Shown: positions 7,287 through 15,982 of the stretch, piece after piece
Layout: each line of letters starts with the position of its first letter
Numbering within the stretch: the stretch's first letter is position 1
Assembly: GCA_002440045.1 (NCBI GenBank)
Contig: DJRI01000039.1
Location: 8,813-28,265, forward strand
Source of the DNA: Ruminococcaceae bacterium UBA6364
GTDB lineage: Bacteria; Bacillota; Clostridia; Oscillospirales; Acutalibacteraceae
Length of the DNA: 19,453 bases
Direction: 5' to 3'
Notes under the pieces: generated by a model
The model's input: the letters and a program-made list of their open reading frames with translations, nothing else
Told to the model about the DNA's origin: nothing
Databases searched by the model: none
Made by a program: the position numbers and the translations under genes

Positions 7287-8170
7287 ATTTCCGAATAAAG
7301 ACGTTTCATTTTCATATCCTCAAAGTCTTTTAAAATTTCGCCGACTCCGAGAAATTCACCGTTTGAATACACTCTGACAAATCCCGAAAGGCCTTCGCAC
7401 GAAAAGCGTTTTCTTGAAAGTCCGCCGCCGTTTTTGAAACGCGCGCCCTGTGCTTCGGTAACGTTTACCGCGGGGTAAAGTCCGAGCATTTTTTCAACGG
7501 GAATCACAATATCTTCGAGCGTTCCGCTTTCTTCGCGCTCTTTTAATTCTTCTAAAGTAACGCACTGCGAAATATCTATTGAGCACGCGCGCGTGCGGCG
7601 AAGAGATGTCATAACCGCGCCCGTTTCAAGGCGCAAGCCTATGTCGCTTATTAAAGAGCGTATATACGTCCCCGCGGAGCATTCGACAAGAAGCTCAAAT
7701 TCGCCGTTTTCTTTTTCGCTTACAAAAAGCTTTGTAATTTCGCATTCGCGGCTTTCTCTTTCGATTATCTCGCCGCGCCTTGCAAGCTCATAAAGCCTTA
7801 CGCCGTCTTTTTTCAAAGCCGAAAACATCGGCGGCGTTTGCATTATTTTGCCGCAAAACTCGGGAAGCACACTTTTTATTTCTTCCAAAGACGCTCTTTT
7901 TTTTGTGCTGTTTATAACCGTGCCCCAAATATCAAGCGTATCTGTTTCAAGCCCCGTTTTAAACGTTGCCCTGTATTCTTTTGTGTGGTCGCAAAAAAGC
8001 TCGATAAACCGCGTTGCGCCGCCCGCCGCAACAGGCAAAACGCCCGTCGCCATTGGGTCCAGTGTGCCCGAATGGCCGCACTTTTTTTCGCCGGTTATAC
8101 GGCGCACAGCCGCAACCGCTTTAAACGAGGTCATATTTTCGCCTTTGTCGATAGGAATTATTCCCGTCAT
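7283..8170 (-). CDS. truB: tRNA pseudouridine(55) synthase
   Basis: TruB converts uridine 55 in the T-loop of most tRNAs to pseudouridine and also acts as a tRNA chaperone. The N-terminus is GIIPIDKGENMTSF, and the catalytic aspartate is Asp38 in GHSGTLDPMATG. The later motifs CSAGTYIRSLISDIG and LRRTRACSI are also present. It has 295 residues, with a short C-terminal extension resembling a PUA-like domain. The ATG overlaps the nrnA stop as ATGA. The position between nrnA and ribF is the usual Firmicutes order. Confidence 0.96.
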   Translation of the reverse strand: MTGIIPIDKGENMTSFKAVAAVRRITGEKKCGHSGTLDPMATGVLPVAAGGATRFIELFCDHTKEYRATFKTGLETDTLDIWGTVINSTKKRASLEEIKSVLPEFCGKIMQTPPMFSALKKDGVRLYELARRGEIIERESRECEITKLFVSEKENGEFELLVECSAGTYIRSLISDIGLRLETGAVMTSLRRTRACSIDISQCVTLEELKEREESGTLEDIVIPVEKMLGLYPAVNVTEAQGARFKNGGGLSRKRFSCEGLSGFVRVYSNGEFLGVGEILKDFEDMKMKRLYSEI

Positions 8171-9123
8171 ACCGAAATACCCTCAAGAGTTATTTTTGCC
8201 GACTCAAGAAAGCGCTGTTTAGCTTCGTCATAGCTGCAATAAAGCCTGCATGCCGCCGCGCCCTTGTGACCGCCGCCGCCGAGACGCGCGCAAATTTCGG
8301 ACGCGTCCGCCTCGGTGCCCGTTCTTACCGAAATGCCGAAGGAGCCGTCGGGCTTTTCTTTGATTACCGCGCCTATTAACACGCCCTCTATCTGGCGCGG
8401 CAGTGCGGTAATTCCGTAACACTCGCTTTCGTTTGAGCCGCTTTTTTCATACATTTCTTTTGTGAGCGTGATTATAGCGCACTTTCCGCCGAAATGATAT
8501 TCAAGCGTTTTTCTTGCAAGAAGCTCAAGCTCAAGAAGATTTCTTGAAACCGTCTCGAACATAAGCTTGTTAATCTTTTTAAAATCAATGCCGACGTCAA
8601 AAAGCTCCGCCGCAAGGCGCAGAACGGACGAAGTTGTGTTCTGATACCTAAAGCAGCCCGTGTCTGTAGAGATGCCTGTATATATGCACTCACCGAAATA
8701 AACGTCGGGCTTTATTCCCGAAAGAACACCCAGCTCGTATATTATTTCGCATGCCGCAGGCTTATCTTCAACAAGCTCTGCCTTTGCGTAGTGCGTATTT
8801 GACATATGGTGGTCAATGCAAAGGTCAACCTTTGCGCCGTATTCGTCAAAAAGCGAGCCGAGAAGCTTTGGGTCGGCAACGTCAACCGCAACAACAAAGC
8901 TTTCTTTAATATCGTCGTCTTCTCTGCCGTCGGCAATATATGAAAAATTGTGCGGAATTTCGCTTGCGCACATAAAACGCCTTTTTTTGCCCATTTTCTT
9001 TAAAATGTACATAAGCGCAAACGCGCCGCCGAGCGTATCGCCGTCGGGGTGGTCGTGAGAGAGAACGAGAAAATTGTCATTCTCCCTCAACAAATCAAGG
9101 CATTGTTTTAAATCAAGAGTCAT
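8167..9123 (-). CDS. nrnA: DHH-family nanoRNase / pAp phosphatase
   Basis: The product resembles NrnA, which degrades two- to five-base oligoribonucleotides and removes the 3' phosphate of pAp. The DHH domain has LSHDHPDGDTLGG at 21-33, with metal-binding His23, Asp27 and Asp29. The eponymous DHH is at 104-106 in CIDHHMSN, and ISTDTGCFRY follows. The C-terminal DHHA1 domain has the RNA-binding GGGGH at 282-286. At 318 residues it has the family length. The start ATG is preceded by GAAGAGGT. It lies between rbfA and truB, where this gene usually sits in Firmicutes. An 87-bp gap containing a palindromic element separates it from rbfA. Confidence 0.93.
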   Translation of the reverse strand: MTLDLKQCLDLLRENDNFLVLSHDHPDGDTLGGAFALMYILKKMGKKRRFMCASEIPHNFSYIADGREDDDIKESFVVAVDVADPKLLGSLFDEYGAKVDLCIDHHMSNTHYAKAELVEDKPAACEIIYELGVLSGIKPDVYFGECIYTGISTDTGCFRYQNTTSSVLRLAAELFDVGIDFKKINKLMFETVSRNLLELELLARKTLEYHFGGKCAIITLTKEMYEKSGSNESECYGITALPRQIEGVLIGAVIKEKPDGSFGISVRTGTEADASEICARLGGGGHKGAAACRLYCSYDEAKQRFLESAKITLEGISV

Positions 9124-9158
9124 TTTTTATACCTCTTCACCGTGTGTATAACCGCCTA

Positions 9159-9206
9159 ATTGAGAGTGCAAATATTGACGGAATTGCCCGTCAATATTTG
9201 TACTTT
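9159..9206. repeat. Intercistronic palindromic element
   Basis: CAAATATTGACGG (9169-9181) and CCGTCAATATTTG (9188-9200) are exact inverted repeats with a 6-base loop, and pairing extends outward with wobbles to about 9163-9206. The element starts right after the rbfA stop codon and lies before nrnA. No T-run follows on the minus strand, so it is not a standard terminator. It may mark an mRNA processing or stability point. The left arm recurs at 808-837. Confidence 0.7.
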
Positions 9207-9210
9207 TCAG

Positions 9211-9561
9211 TTAATCGTTACCGATAAGATCCTCAAGCTTTTTTGCTATATGCATTCCGTATTCTATCGAATCATCGGCAATGAAGCGCATTTCGGGGGC
9301 TTTTCTGAGCCTTAAGCGCTTTCCGATTTCGCGCCTTATAAGACCCGAAGCGTTTGTAAGCACTTTTACAGCGCCTTTTGCCGTGTCAAGTCCCTCCATG
9401 GCGCTTATATACACCTTGACAAAAGACAAATCATGCGCAACCTCGCACCTTGCAACGGTTATCATATGCTCCGCAATGCGCGGGTCTTTAAGCTCCCTTA
9501 TTACGGCGGCTGTTTCGCGCTTTATATCTTCTGCCATTCTGTCCTGTTTATATGCACCCAT
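9211..9561 (-). CDS. rbfA: Ribosome-binding factor A
   Basis: RbfA is a KH-fold factor needed for late maturation of the 30S subunit and 16S rRNA 5'-end processing, especially in the cold. The 116-residue protein begins MGAYKQDRMAEDIKRE, continues with LKDPRIAEHMITVARCEVAHDL, and ends with the conserved strand region PEMRFIADDSIEYGMHI. The length is standard. A strong AGGAGGT precedes the ATG. It follows infB by 24 bp, the classic infB-rbfA pairing. Confidence 0.96.
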   Translation of the reverse strand: MGAYKQDRMAEDIKRETAAVIRELKDPRIAEHMITVARCEVAHDLSFVKVYISAMEGLDTAKGAVKVLTNASGLIRREIGKRLRLRKAPEMRFIADDSIEYGMHIAKKLEDLIGND

Positions 9562-9585
9562 AATATTACCTCCTTTTTTTCGGTA

Positions 9586-12012
9586 TTATTCTGAGTATTC
9601 CTCCGTGATATATGCTTCAAGCACGTCGCCGTCTTTAATATCGTTGAACTTCTGAAGTCCCACGCCGCACTCGTAGCCCGAAGCCACTTCTTTTACGTCG
9701 TCCTTAAAGCGTTTGAGCGAAGCTATTTCGTCCTCGAACACAACAATACCGTCGCGCACGACTCTTATCTTGGAGTTTCTCGTAATCTTTCCGTCGGTTA
9801 CATAGCAGCCGGCGATTGTGCCTGCGCTTGAAAGCTTGAATACGTTTCTTACCTCGGCCTTGCCCATTTCAACGTCGCGGTACTTGGGCGCAAGCATACC
9901 CTTAATAGCTGCTTCTATCTCTTCGATGCAGTCATAAATTACCCTGTACATTCTCATTTCAACGCCGTCGCGCTCGGCATTCTGAACCGCAACCGCGTCG
10001 GGACGGACGTTGAAGCCGACGATAATGGCGTTTGAAGCGTTTGCAAGCATAACGTCCGACTCGTTTACCGCGCCGACGCCGCCGTGAATTACTTTAACTC
10101 TTACCTCGTCGTTTGAGAGCTTTTCAAGGCTCTGGCGGACAGCCTCGACAGAACCCTGAACGTCCGCTTTTACGATTACGTTAAGGTCTTTAAGGTCGCC
10201 GTCGTTAATGGAGTCAAAGAGATTGTCAAGTGTAACCTTCTGATATGACTTGAACTGTTCTTCTTTTTTCTGCTGTTTGCGCTGCTCGACAAGCTCACGC
10301 GCAAGCTTTTCGTCAGAAACGCAGTCAAACGAGTCGCCACCCGTGGGAACCTCGGTAAGACCGGTTATCTCAACGGGAACAGACGGGCCCGCTTCAGAAA
10401 CCTTTTTGCCCTTGTCGTCGGTCATAACGCGGATTCTGCCGACAGATGTGCCCGCAACGATTATGTCGCCCGTTCTTACGGTACCGTTCTGAACAAGAAG
10501 CGTTGCAACGGGGCCTCTGCCCTTGTCAAGTCTTGCTTCGATAACAATACCTTTACCTGCTCTGTTGGGGTTTGCTTTAAGCTCTTTCATTTCGGCAACA
10601 AGAAGCACCGATTCAAGAAGCTTATCTATATTCATTCTTGTTTTTGCCGAAACGGGCACGCATATAACGTCGCCGCCCCACTCTTCGGGAACAAGCTCGT
10701 ATTCGGTGAGCTGCTGAAGAACGCGGTCGGGAGACGCGCCGGGTTTATCCATTTTGTTTATTGCGACAACAACGGAAACACCCGCCGCTTTTGCGTGGTT
10801 AATAGCTTCGATTGTCTGGGGCATTATGCCGTCGTCGGCAGCAACAACAAGTATTGCAATATCCGTAGCCATTGCTCCGCGCGCACGCATCGCCGTAAAC
10901 GCGGCGTGACCGGGAGTGTCAAGGAAGGTTATATCCTGACCGTTGAGGTTTACTCTGTAAGCGCCGATGTGCTGGGTGATGCCGCCCGCCTCGGTCTCGG
11001 TTACGGAAGTGTTTCTTATAGCGTCAAGAAGCGAGGTTTTGCCGTGGTCAACGTGACCCATAACAACAACAACGGGGCTTCTCGGAACAAGGTTTTCTTC
11101 GTCGTCCTCGCTGTCGTCGATAATTCTGTCCTCAATAGTAACGACAACCTCTTTTTTGACCTTTGCGCCAAGCTCCGAAGCAACTATTTCGGCTGTGTCA
11201 TAGTCGATAACCTGATTTACGGTTGCCATTACGCCGAGCGAGAAAAGCTTTTTAACAACCTCTGCCGCTGTTCTTTTGAGCATTGCGGCAAGCTCGGCGA
11301 CGGTAATTTCTTCGGGAACGGTAATAACAAGGGTCTTTTTGGCTCTTTCGGCTTCGATTCTTTTAAGTCTTTCAGCCTCTGTCTCTTTCTTTTTGGAGCG
11401 CATACCCTGCTGTTTTCTGTACTGCTGGCTCTTCTGTTTAAGCTTCTGCTTGTTCTGAACATTGTCGTTTATGGACCTTACGGGCGCAATGTTCTCGTAT
11501 TTTTCGTTATACTTTTCAAGCTCTACGTTGTCGGCTCTTGTGTCTATTGTGAGCCTGTCGCCCTTTGTTCTTGCCTGCATGGGTCCGTTATTTTTCTTTT
11601 CATGCTTTTTAAACGGCGCGGGTGAAGAAACGCCCGGCTTCTTTTCGGGCTTTTTGGCCTGTGCATTTTCGCCCTGCTTCTTTTCGGGCGCTTTTTCGGG
11701 CGCCTTTTCGGGTTTTTTAGCCTGTGCGGGCTTTTCGTTTTCTTTCTTTGCTGCGGGAGCTTTGTTTTGCTTTTCTTCTTTCTTTTCGGGTGCTTTCGCC
11801 TCCGATTTTTTCTGCATTGAAAAGTATGCGTTAAAGTTTTCAACCTGATTTTCCTGAGTCAGAACGTCAAAAATAATGTCAAGCTCTTTGCTGTCAAGAG
11901 CGGTCTGACTTTTTTTCGGTTCTTCAAAAAATCTTGCGAGAAGCTCCGTTATATCCTTTGCGTTTTTATTGAAGTCTTTTGCGACTTCGTTTACTTTGTA
12001 TTTACTTATCAT
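9586..12012 (-). CDS. infB: Translation initiation factor IF-2
   Basis: IF-2 is the GTPase that recruits initiator fMet-tRNA to the 30S subunit and promotes 50S joining. The 808-residue protein has a first IF2_N motif ([12 protein letters not shown], residues 4-15), then a low-complexity Lys/Glu/Pro/Ala linker (about 70-225) with imperfect [10 protein letters not shown] repeats. A second IF2_N motif follows near 230-280. The GTPase domain has G1 GHVDHGKT at 319-326, G3 DTPGH at 365-369 and G4 NKMD at 419-422. Domains II to IV complete the C-terminus. The start ATG has GGGGAGG six bases upstream, one base after the ylxQ stop. The order with nusA, rnpM and ylxQ is the conserved Firmicutes cluster. 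Confidence 0.98.
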   Translation of the reverse strand: MISKYKVNEVAKDFNKNAKDITELLARFFEEPKKSQTALDSKELDIIFDVLTQENQVENFNAYFSMQKKSEAKAPEKKEEKQNKAPAAKKENEKPAQAKKPEKAPEKAPEKKQGENAQAKKPEKKPGVSSPAPFKKHEKKNNGPMQARTKGDRLTIDTRADNVELEKYNEKYENIAPVRSINDNVQNKQKLKQKSQQYRKQQGMRSKKKETEAERLKRIEAERAKKTLVITVPEEITVAELAAMLKRTAAEVVKKLFSLGVMATVNQVIDYDTAEIVASELGAKVKKEVVVTIEDRIIDDSEDDEENLVPRSPVVVVMGHVDHGKTSLLDAIRNTSVTETEAGGITQHIGAYRVNLNGQDITFLDTPGHAAFTAMRARGAMATDIAILVVAADDGIMPQTIEAINHAKAAGVSVVVAINKMDKPGASPDRVLQQLTEYELVPEEWGGDVICVPVSAKTRMNIDKLLESVLLVAEMKELKANPNRAGKGIVIEARLDKGRGPVATLLVQNGTVRTGDIIVAGTSVGRIRVMTDDKGKKVSEAGPSVPVEITGLTEVPTGGDSFDCVSDEKLARELVEQRKQQKKEEQFKSYQKVTLDNLFDSINDGDLKDLNVIVKADVQGSVEAVRQSLEKLSNDEVRVKVIHGGVGAVNESDVMLANASNAIIVGFNVRPDAVAVQNAERDGVEMRMYRVIYDCIEEIEAAIKGMLAPKYRDVEMGKAEVRNVFKLSSAGTIAGCYVTDGKITRNSKIRVVRDGIVVFEDEIASLKRFKDDVKEVASGYECGVGLQKFNDIKDGDVLEAYITEEYSE

Positions 12013-12013
12013 G

Positions 12014-12325
12014 TTATGCCTCCCCGAACATCAATTCGATTTTGTTTGCAAATCCTTCGTCCGTTACCGAAAACACCGATGACTTTTTTCCTATAGCTGA
12101 AAAGAACTCATCGCTCGAAAAAGGCGAAAGGGAAAGTTTTGTGCCTGTGCTTTTAATTGCGAGATTTTTCATTTCGTCTTTGAGCCTTTCGGAAGCGTCG
12201 GACGAAAAGAACACAAGCACCGCCCTGTTCTTAACAACGCTTTCTTTTACGGCGTCGTGTCCGCAGCAAAGCTTTCCCGCTTTTCTGCAAATGCCGATAA
12301 AGCCCATCGTTCTTTTTTTATCCAA
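12014..12325 (-). CDS. ylxQ: L7Ae-family ribosomal protein YlxQ
   Basis: YlxQ is a small L7Ae/L30e-fold RNA-binding protein thought to bind K-turn RNA, found between rnpM and infB in Firmicutes. The core runs [20 protein letters not shown], then the [11 protein letters not shown] strand-loop region. The frame opens at a TTG (12346) that overlaps the rnpM stop, but GGAGG lies seven bases before a second TTG at 12325. That gives the product [12 protein letters not shown] of 103 residues, and I prefer it. An ATG six codons further in is less well placed. It ends one base before the infB ATG, so the two are probably coupled. Confidence 0.88.
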   Translation of the reverse strand: MDKKRTMGFIGICRKAGKLCCGHDAVKESVVKNRAVLVFFSSDASERLKDEMKNLAIKSTGTKLSLSPFSSDEFFSAIGKKSSVFSVTDEGFANKIELMFGEA

Positions 12326-12342
12326 TATATTGCCTCCAAAGG

Positions 12343-12603
12343 TCAATCCAAACGGGTTTCAATATCGTCGTATACGTTTTCGGGTATCTGCGTTTCAAGA
12401 GCCTTTTCAAGCCTTTTTGCCTTGCGCGCCTTAGCTAAGCACTCGCGGCTTTTGCAAATATAAGCGCCTCTGCCGTTCTTTTTGCCGGTAAGGTCAAGAC
12501 TTATTTCGCCCTCGGGACTTTTAACAATCCTTACAAGCTCTTTTTTGGGCTTCATTTCGCAGCAGCCCACGCATTTTCTTAAAGGAATTTTTCTTTCTGC
12601 CAT
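12343..12603 (-). CDS. rnpM: YlxR/RnpM RNA-binding protein, RNase P modulator
   Basis: This is the YlxR family, renamed RnpM in Bacillus subtilis, where it was reported to bind and modulate the RNase P RNA. The product of about 86 residues has the family start RKIPLRKCVGC, with cysteines at 11, 14 and 15, the ELVRIVK strand, and the hallmark NGRGAYIC followed by a further CxxxxC-type spacing. The frame could begin at GTG 12612, overlapping the nusA stop as GTGA. The ATG at 12603 is preferred because MAERKIP is the usual N-terminus, although its ribosome binding site is weak. It sits between nusA and ylxQ, as expected. Confidence 0.92.
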   Translation of the reverse strand: MAERKIPLRKCVGCCEMKPKKELVRIVKSPEGEISLDLTGKKNGRGAYICKSRECLAKARKAKRLEKALETQIPENVYDDIETRLD

Positions 12604-12608
12604 GGCGC

Positions 12609-13694
12609 TCACTTATTGCTCTGCGGAACATAGAAGCCGCTTTCGGGCTTAATGTCTATCTTCCAGCCGGTAAGCTTTGCGGCAAGACGTGCGTTCTGAC
12701 CTTTGTTGCCTATTGCAAGCGAAAGCTGTGTGTCGGGCACTGTGACGTGGCAGGCTTTTTCCTGCTCGGGGTCCTGCTCGACCTTCAAAACATTTGCGGG
12801 AGCAAGCGCCGCGGCAATAAACTTGTGCGGGTCTTCGCTGTAGGGAATAACCTCAATCTTTTCGCCGCCGAGAGCTGCGATAATCTCGTTGATGCGGGCG
12901 CCCCTCGGACCGATGCACGCGCCGACGGGGTCGATTTTTTCATCTTTTGAATAAACGGCAATTTTTGTTTTTGAGCCTGCCTCACGCGCAACGCCCTTAA
13001 TTTCAACCTCGCCCTCATAAACCTCGGGAACTTCGGTTTCAAAAAGACGTTTTACAAGGCCGGGGTGCGTTCTCGAAATCATTGCCTTGGGACCTTTTTC
13101 GGTATCTCTTACGTCAACAATATAAATCTTTACAAGCTCGCCTTCGGTGAACTCTTCATCGGGCACCTGTTCGCCCTTGGGAAGAACCGCTTCGGACTTG
13201 CCTATTTCAAGAGTAACATTGCCTGTTCTCGGGTCGATTCGCTGAACCTTGCCCGTAACAAGCTCCTGCTGTTTTGACTGGAACTCGCGCATCATCAAGC
13301 CGCGCTCTGCGTCGCGAATACCCTGACGGATAACGTTTTTTGCGGTCTGTGCGGCGATTCTGCCGAACTCTTTGGGTTCAAGAACAATCTCTACAACGTC
13401 GCCGGGAAGAGCCGCTTTTTTGTATTTTGCCGCTTCATTCACGCTTATCTGCGAATTTTCGTCGGTAACTTCTTCAACCACGGTCTTTTTAAGATAAACC
13501 CTAAGCTCGTATTTCTCGGGGTTGCAGTCGCAAAAAACAACGTCCTCGCCGCCGTAATCTTTTCTTACGGAAGTAACTATTGCGGCGCAGACCTTTTCAA
13601 GCAGATAATCTGCGGGGATTCCTTTTTCTTTTTCAAGAAGCTCAATAGCTTCAAAGAACTCCTTATTCTGATTTGCCGGTGTTTTCTTTTTCAT
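12609..13694 (-). CDS. nusA: Transcription termination/antitermination factor NusA
   Basis: NusA binds RNA polymerase and nascent RNA, modulating pausing, termination and rRNA antitermination. In order, the protein has the N-terminal polymerase-binding domain (EFFEAIELLEKEKGIP), the S1 domain with VTGKVQRIDPRTGNV, and two KH domains. The first KH has VGACIGPRGARINEI and the second has LSLAIGNKGQNARLAAKLTGW. At about 361 residues it is the short Firmicutes form without the acidic repeats of E. coli. The frame extends to 13745 inside rimP, but the ATG at 13694 follows AAAGGAT and gives the expected MKKK start. It is the second gene after rimP and is probably autoregulatory in this operon. Confidence 0.96.
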   Translation of the reverse strand: MKKKTPANQNKEFFEAIELLEKEKGIPADYLLEKVCAAIVTSVRKDYGGEDVVFCDCNPEKYELRVYLKKTVVEEVTDENSQISVNEAAKYKKAALPGDVVEIVLEPKEFGRIAAQTAKNVIRQGIRDAERGLMMREFQSKQQELVTGKVQRIDPRTGNVTLEIGKSEAVLPKGEQVPDEEFTEGELVKIYIVDVRDTEKGPKAMISRTHPGLVKRLFETEVPEVYEGEVEIKGVAREAGSKTKIAVYSKDEKIDPVGACIGPRGARINEIIAALGGEKIEVIPYSEDPHKFIAAALAPANVLKVEQDPEQEKACHVTVPDTQLSLAIGNKGQNARLAAKLTGWKIDIKPESGFYVPQSNK

Positions 13695-13725
13695 TTTTCT
13701 TATCAATCCTTTCAGTGGGCTGCTG

Positions 13726-14193
13726 TTACATATCAAAATCGTCAAGCTTTACGAACGCAATCTCTTTTTTTGAAGCGGTCATTTCCGTTTCGCCGTCAAG
13801 AGCTATTGTTACGTCGCCGTTACCGTCATAGCGCACAAGAACGCCCTTGAACTCGCGGCGGCCTTCGCACGGACGAATAAGCCTTAAAATAACGTTTTTG
13901 CCGAGAGATTCTTCAAAATGAAAATCTCTTGTAAGCTTGCGTTCTATCCCGGGAGAAGATACCTGGAGGTTGTACGCCTTGTCAATGGGGTCGTTTTCGT
14001 CAAGCGGACCGTCGAGCGCATGGCTCATATTGACGCAATCTTCGATTCCGACGCCGCCCTCTTTGTCGATAATAACGCGGAGATAATAATTTGCGCCCTC
14101 TTTTTCAAAGCAAACGTCCCACAAAATAAGACCCAGCTCATCTGCCAAAGGCTTTGCAATATCCCACACGGCGGAAACAATGTTTTTTGCCAT
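13726..14193 (-). CDS. rimP: Ribosome maturation factor RimP
   Basis: RimP assists assembly of the 30S subunit. The product of about 155 residues has the characteristic GLILWDVCFEKEGANYYLRVIID strand pattern, then GVGIEDCVNMSHALDGPLDE, then YNLQVSSPGIERKL and the C-terminal SH3-like domain. The frame opens at GTG 14202, but that GTG is itself part of the ribosome binding site AGAGGTG of the ATG at 14193, so the ATG is chosen. It is the first gene of the long translation operon, behind a clear promoter and a leader hairpin. Confidence 0.95.
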   Translation of the reverse strand: MAKNIVSAVWDIAKPLADELGLILWDVCFEKEGANYYLRVIIDKEGGVGIEDCVNMSHALDGPLDENDPIDKAYNLQVSSPGIERKLTRDFHFEESLGKNVILRLIRPCEGRREFKGVLVRYDGNGDVTIALDGETEMTASKKEIAFVKLDDFDM

Positions 14194-14249
14194 TATCAGC
14201 ACCTCTTTTCCCGCGCGGCGGCTTTTGCCGCAACGCTCATTACAACAAC

Positions 14250-14277
14250 TGAGAGCAGGCGGTTTCGCCTGCTCTCA
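14250..14277 (-). promoter_or_regulatory. Leader hairpin of the rimP-nusA operon
   Basis: TGAGAGCAGGCG (14250-14261) and CGCCTGCTCTCA (14266-14277) form a perfect 12-bp stem with a 4-base loop. It lies in the 5' leader about 20 bases after the predicted start of transcription and 56 bases before the rimP ATG. No T-tract follows, so it is not an obvious terminator. It may stabilise the mRNA 5' end or serve as a regulatory site. Confidence 0.65.
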
Positions 14278-14301
14278 CGGTGTTGATGTTCTAACAAAAA
14301 C

Positions 14302-14330
14302 ACTATATCACATTTAACAAAAAAATACAA
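14302..14330 (-). promoter_or_regulatory. Promoter of the rimP-nusA-infB operon
   Basis: On the minus strand, TTGTAT (14330-14325) is separated by 17 bp from TATAGT (14307-14302), which is preceded by the extended -10 dinucleotide TG. Transcription should begin near 14295. This is a good SigA-type promoter for the ten-gene operon. Confidence 0.8.
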
Positions 14331-14341
14331 GTGCTTTTGTA
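14319..14341 (-). terminator. Weak terminator candidate of the CHAP hydrolase gene
   Basis: TACAA and TTGTA form a 5-bp A/T-rich stem with a 6-base loop, followed on the minus strand by seven T residues. It begins 17 bp after the hydrolase stop codon. The stem is weak and overlaps the -35 element of the rimP promoter, so read-through is plausible. Confidence 0.3.
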
Positions 14342-14357
14342 AATATTTTCAAAGATT

Positions 14358-15857
14358 TCAGCCCCAAACAGCATAAAGAATGCTGTCTTTGTTAAGGGTT
14401 AAGCTTTCGCCGCCCTTAAATTCGGCTGTTTTGGACTTTTTGGAAAGCGACCAGCCGATAAACGTCTTGCCGTCTTTTTGCGGAACAACGTCGGTAACGG
14501 TAATTTCACTGCCCGATTTTGCTATCTGCTCGTTGGGGGTCTGAGTTCCGCCGTTAACGTCGTAAGTAAGCGTCGCTTTTTCTTCTTCGCCGTATTTAAG
14601 CACAAAGCCGAAGCGTGTGCCTGCGGCTTCCTCGGTCTTTGAGACCTCGCCCGTGCCGTCGTTTAAAACAACAATTTCGGGAGAAGAGGTGTAATAACCG
14701 TCGGACTCTTTAAAAAGAAGCGAAATAAGCTTTAAAGACTCGCTGTCGACAGGAAGAAAAGACGCGCCCTTTTTCTCTGCAAAGAGCTTTGCCGCTTCAT
14801 AAGACATAAACGAATCGTAAACCTCATATCTGCTGCCGCCGAAGGAAGCGGTGTTAACGGGTTTTACATTTTCAAGAGAATATTCGCACACAAAGCCCGT
14901 TGCGCGTTTTTTCTGCGGAGCGGACGTAACCGTGCCGTCGCCGTAAAGGACTTTTGCGCCGTCGGATGAAGAAACGAACGCTCTGCCGTATTTACCGGAA
15001 GAAATTATTTCGGAAAGTACGTCTTCATTGCCGGAAAGCTCTGCGAGTGTGCCGCCGAAGCTTTCACAAACGGCTTTTGCGTCTGAAAGCGAAAGCGAAT
15101 AATCATAAAGCTCATAAACGGCACTGTCGGTGATTTTAACCGCGGAAGCCTCTTTAACATCCTCTGCGGTCGCCGAATTGTCACGGTACTGCGGGCGTGC
15201 AACATAATTTATACGCGCGCAGTAATATGAAGAATAGCCGCTTGAAACGGGGTATTTAAGCGCCTTTACGCTGTCGGAGAAATTGCCCTCGACGGTATAA
15301 ATATAGTTTGAGTCAACGTCGCTTACTATTGCAACGTGGTCAATACAGCCGTAAGAGCCGGAGCACGTGCAGGTAAAGATAAAATCGCCCGGCTGAAGCG
15401 CCCTGCCGCTTGAAAACGGGAAGCATTCCGCGCCGACCGACGGAAAGCCCGAGGAATATGCGTTTGTTGCGGAAGAAAGCTTGGGGATAACCGATGACGG
15501 AATACCCGCGGCATATGCGCACCATGAAGCAAACATATTGCACCATGCGCCCTGCATGCCGTACCATCTGCCGTATTCGGTGCAATCGCCCGAGCCGGAG
15601 CCGTAGCCCGAAAGGTCATAGGACGAATAGCTTTCGTGATAGCCTATCTGTGATTTTGCGACGTTTACAATATCGGTAAGCTCGTCGCCCGTGAGCTTGA
15701 CGCTCATAAGCGCAGAATAATACTTACTGTTTTTGTAAGACGCCGACGGACTGTATTCAACTGTTCCCGAAGCGGCATAAGCGGAAAACGCCGCCGCAAA
15801 CGTTAAGAGCACCGCAAGCACTGCGGAAAGCACACGTTTTTTTGTTTTTGGGTTCAT
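14358..15857 (-). CDS. Secreted CHAP-domain cell-wall hydrolase with lectin-like and InlB-type repeats
   Basis: The 499-residue product has a Sec signal peptide (residues 1-28: basic start, hydrophobic core, AYA cleavage region). A CHAP-type amidase/endopeptidase domain spans about 60-220. The predicted nucleophile is Cys106 in GAWCNMFASWC, and the general base is His174 in CIDHVAIVSD, with Glu190 or Asn192 as the possible third residue. Two C-type-lectin-like segments follow (about 247-326 and 343-420), each opening with YELYDYSLSLSDAK or YEVYDSFMSYEAAK. A final InlB-type (Flg_new) repeat at 427-499 has TYDVNGG, FIGWS and LYAVWG. It probably acts on peptidoglycan at the cell surface. The start has GAAAGG nine bases upstream. 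Substrate bond and lectin ligand are unknown. Confidence 0.85.
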   Translation of the reverse strand: MNPKTKKRVLSAVLAVLLTFAAAFSAYAASGTVEYSPSASYKNSKYYSALMSVKLTGDELTDIVNVAKSQIGYHESYSSYDLSGYGSGSGDCTEYGRWYGMQGAWCNMFASWCAYAAGIPSSVIPKLSSATNAYSSGFPSVGAECFPFSSGRALQPGDFIFTCTCSGSYGCIDHVAIVSDVDSNYIYTVEGNFSDSVKALKYPVSSGYSSYYCARINYVARPQYRDNSATAEDVKEASAVKITDSAVYELYDYSLSLSDAKAVCESFGGTLAELSGNEDVLSEIISSGKYGRAFVSSSDGAKVLYGDGTVTSAPQKKRATGFVCEYSLENVKPVNTASFGGSRYEVYDSFMSYEAAKLFAEKKGASFLPVDSESLKLISLLFKESDGYYTSSPEIVVLNDGTGEVSKTEEAAGTRFGFVLKYGEEEKATLTYDVNGGTQTPNEQIAKSGSEITVTDVVPQKDGKTFIGWSLSKKSKTAEFKGGESLTLNKDSILYAVWG

Positions 15858-15916
15858 CTGATAATACCTTTCATTACTTAAACGCTGCCGAAGATTGTTT
15901 CAATTCGGCAACCATT

Positions 15917-15933
15917 TGTTACAATTTTGTAAC
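15917..15933 (+). promoter_or_regulatory. WalR-like box downstream of the hydrolase promoter
   Basis: TGTTAC, five bases, then TGTAAC matches the WalR/YycF direct-repeat consensus TGTWAH-N5-TGTWAH, read on the plus strand. It also forms the palindrome GTTACAATTTTGTAAC. It falls about 15-30 bases after the predicted transcription start of the hydrolase, so it would suit a repressor. Binding is inferred only from the motif. Confidence 0.4.
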
Positions 15934-15953
15934 CTTTTAAAACCAATGAAGGC

Positions 15954-15982
15954 ATTATAACACACGAAAAAGTCTTTTTCAA
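15954..15982 (-). promoter_or_regulatory. Promoter of the CHAP hydrolase gene
   Basis: On the minus strand, TTGAAA (15982-15977) and a perfect TATAAT (15959-15954) are 17 bp apart. The predicted start near 15947 leaves a leader of about 90 bases. The 368-bp gap from 15858 to 16225 also contains WalR-like motifs (15917-15933; TGTAAC-N5-TGTTCT at 16110-16126), a 9-bp A/T-rich inverted repeat at 16132-16153 and a terminator at 16158-16196. I see no credible gene in it. Confidence 0.75.

Noticed and set aside
10795..11625. 276-codon open frame antisense to infB
   Set aside because: It lies wholly inside the well-supported infB coding region, has low-complexity composition and no ribosome binding site. 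It is a by-product of infB codon use.
11630..11760. Repetitive tract as an independent repeat element
   Set aside because: It encodes the Lys/Glu/Pro/Ala linker of IF-2, where such low complexity is normal.
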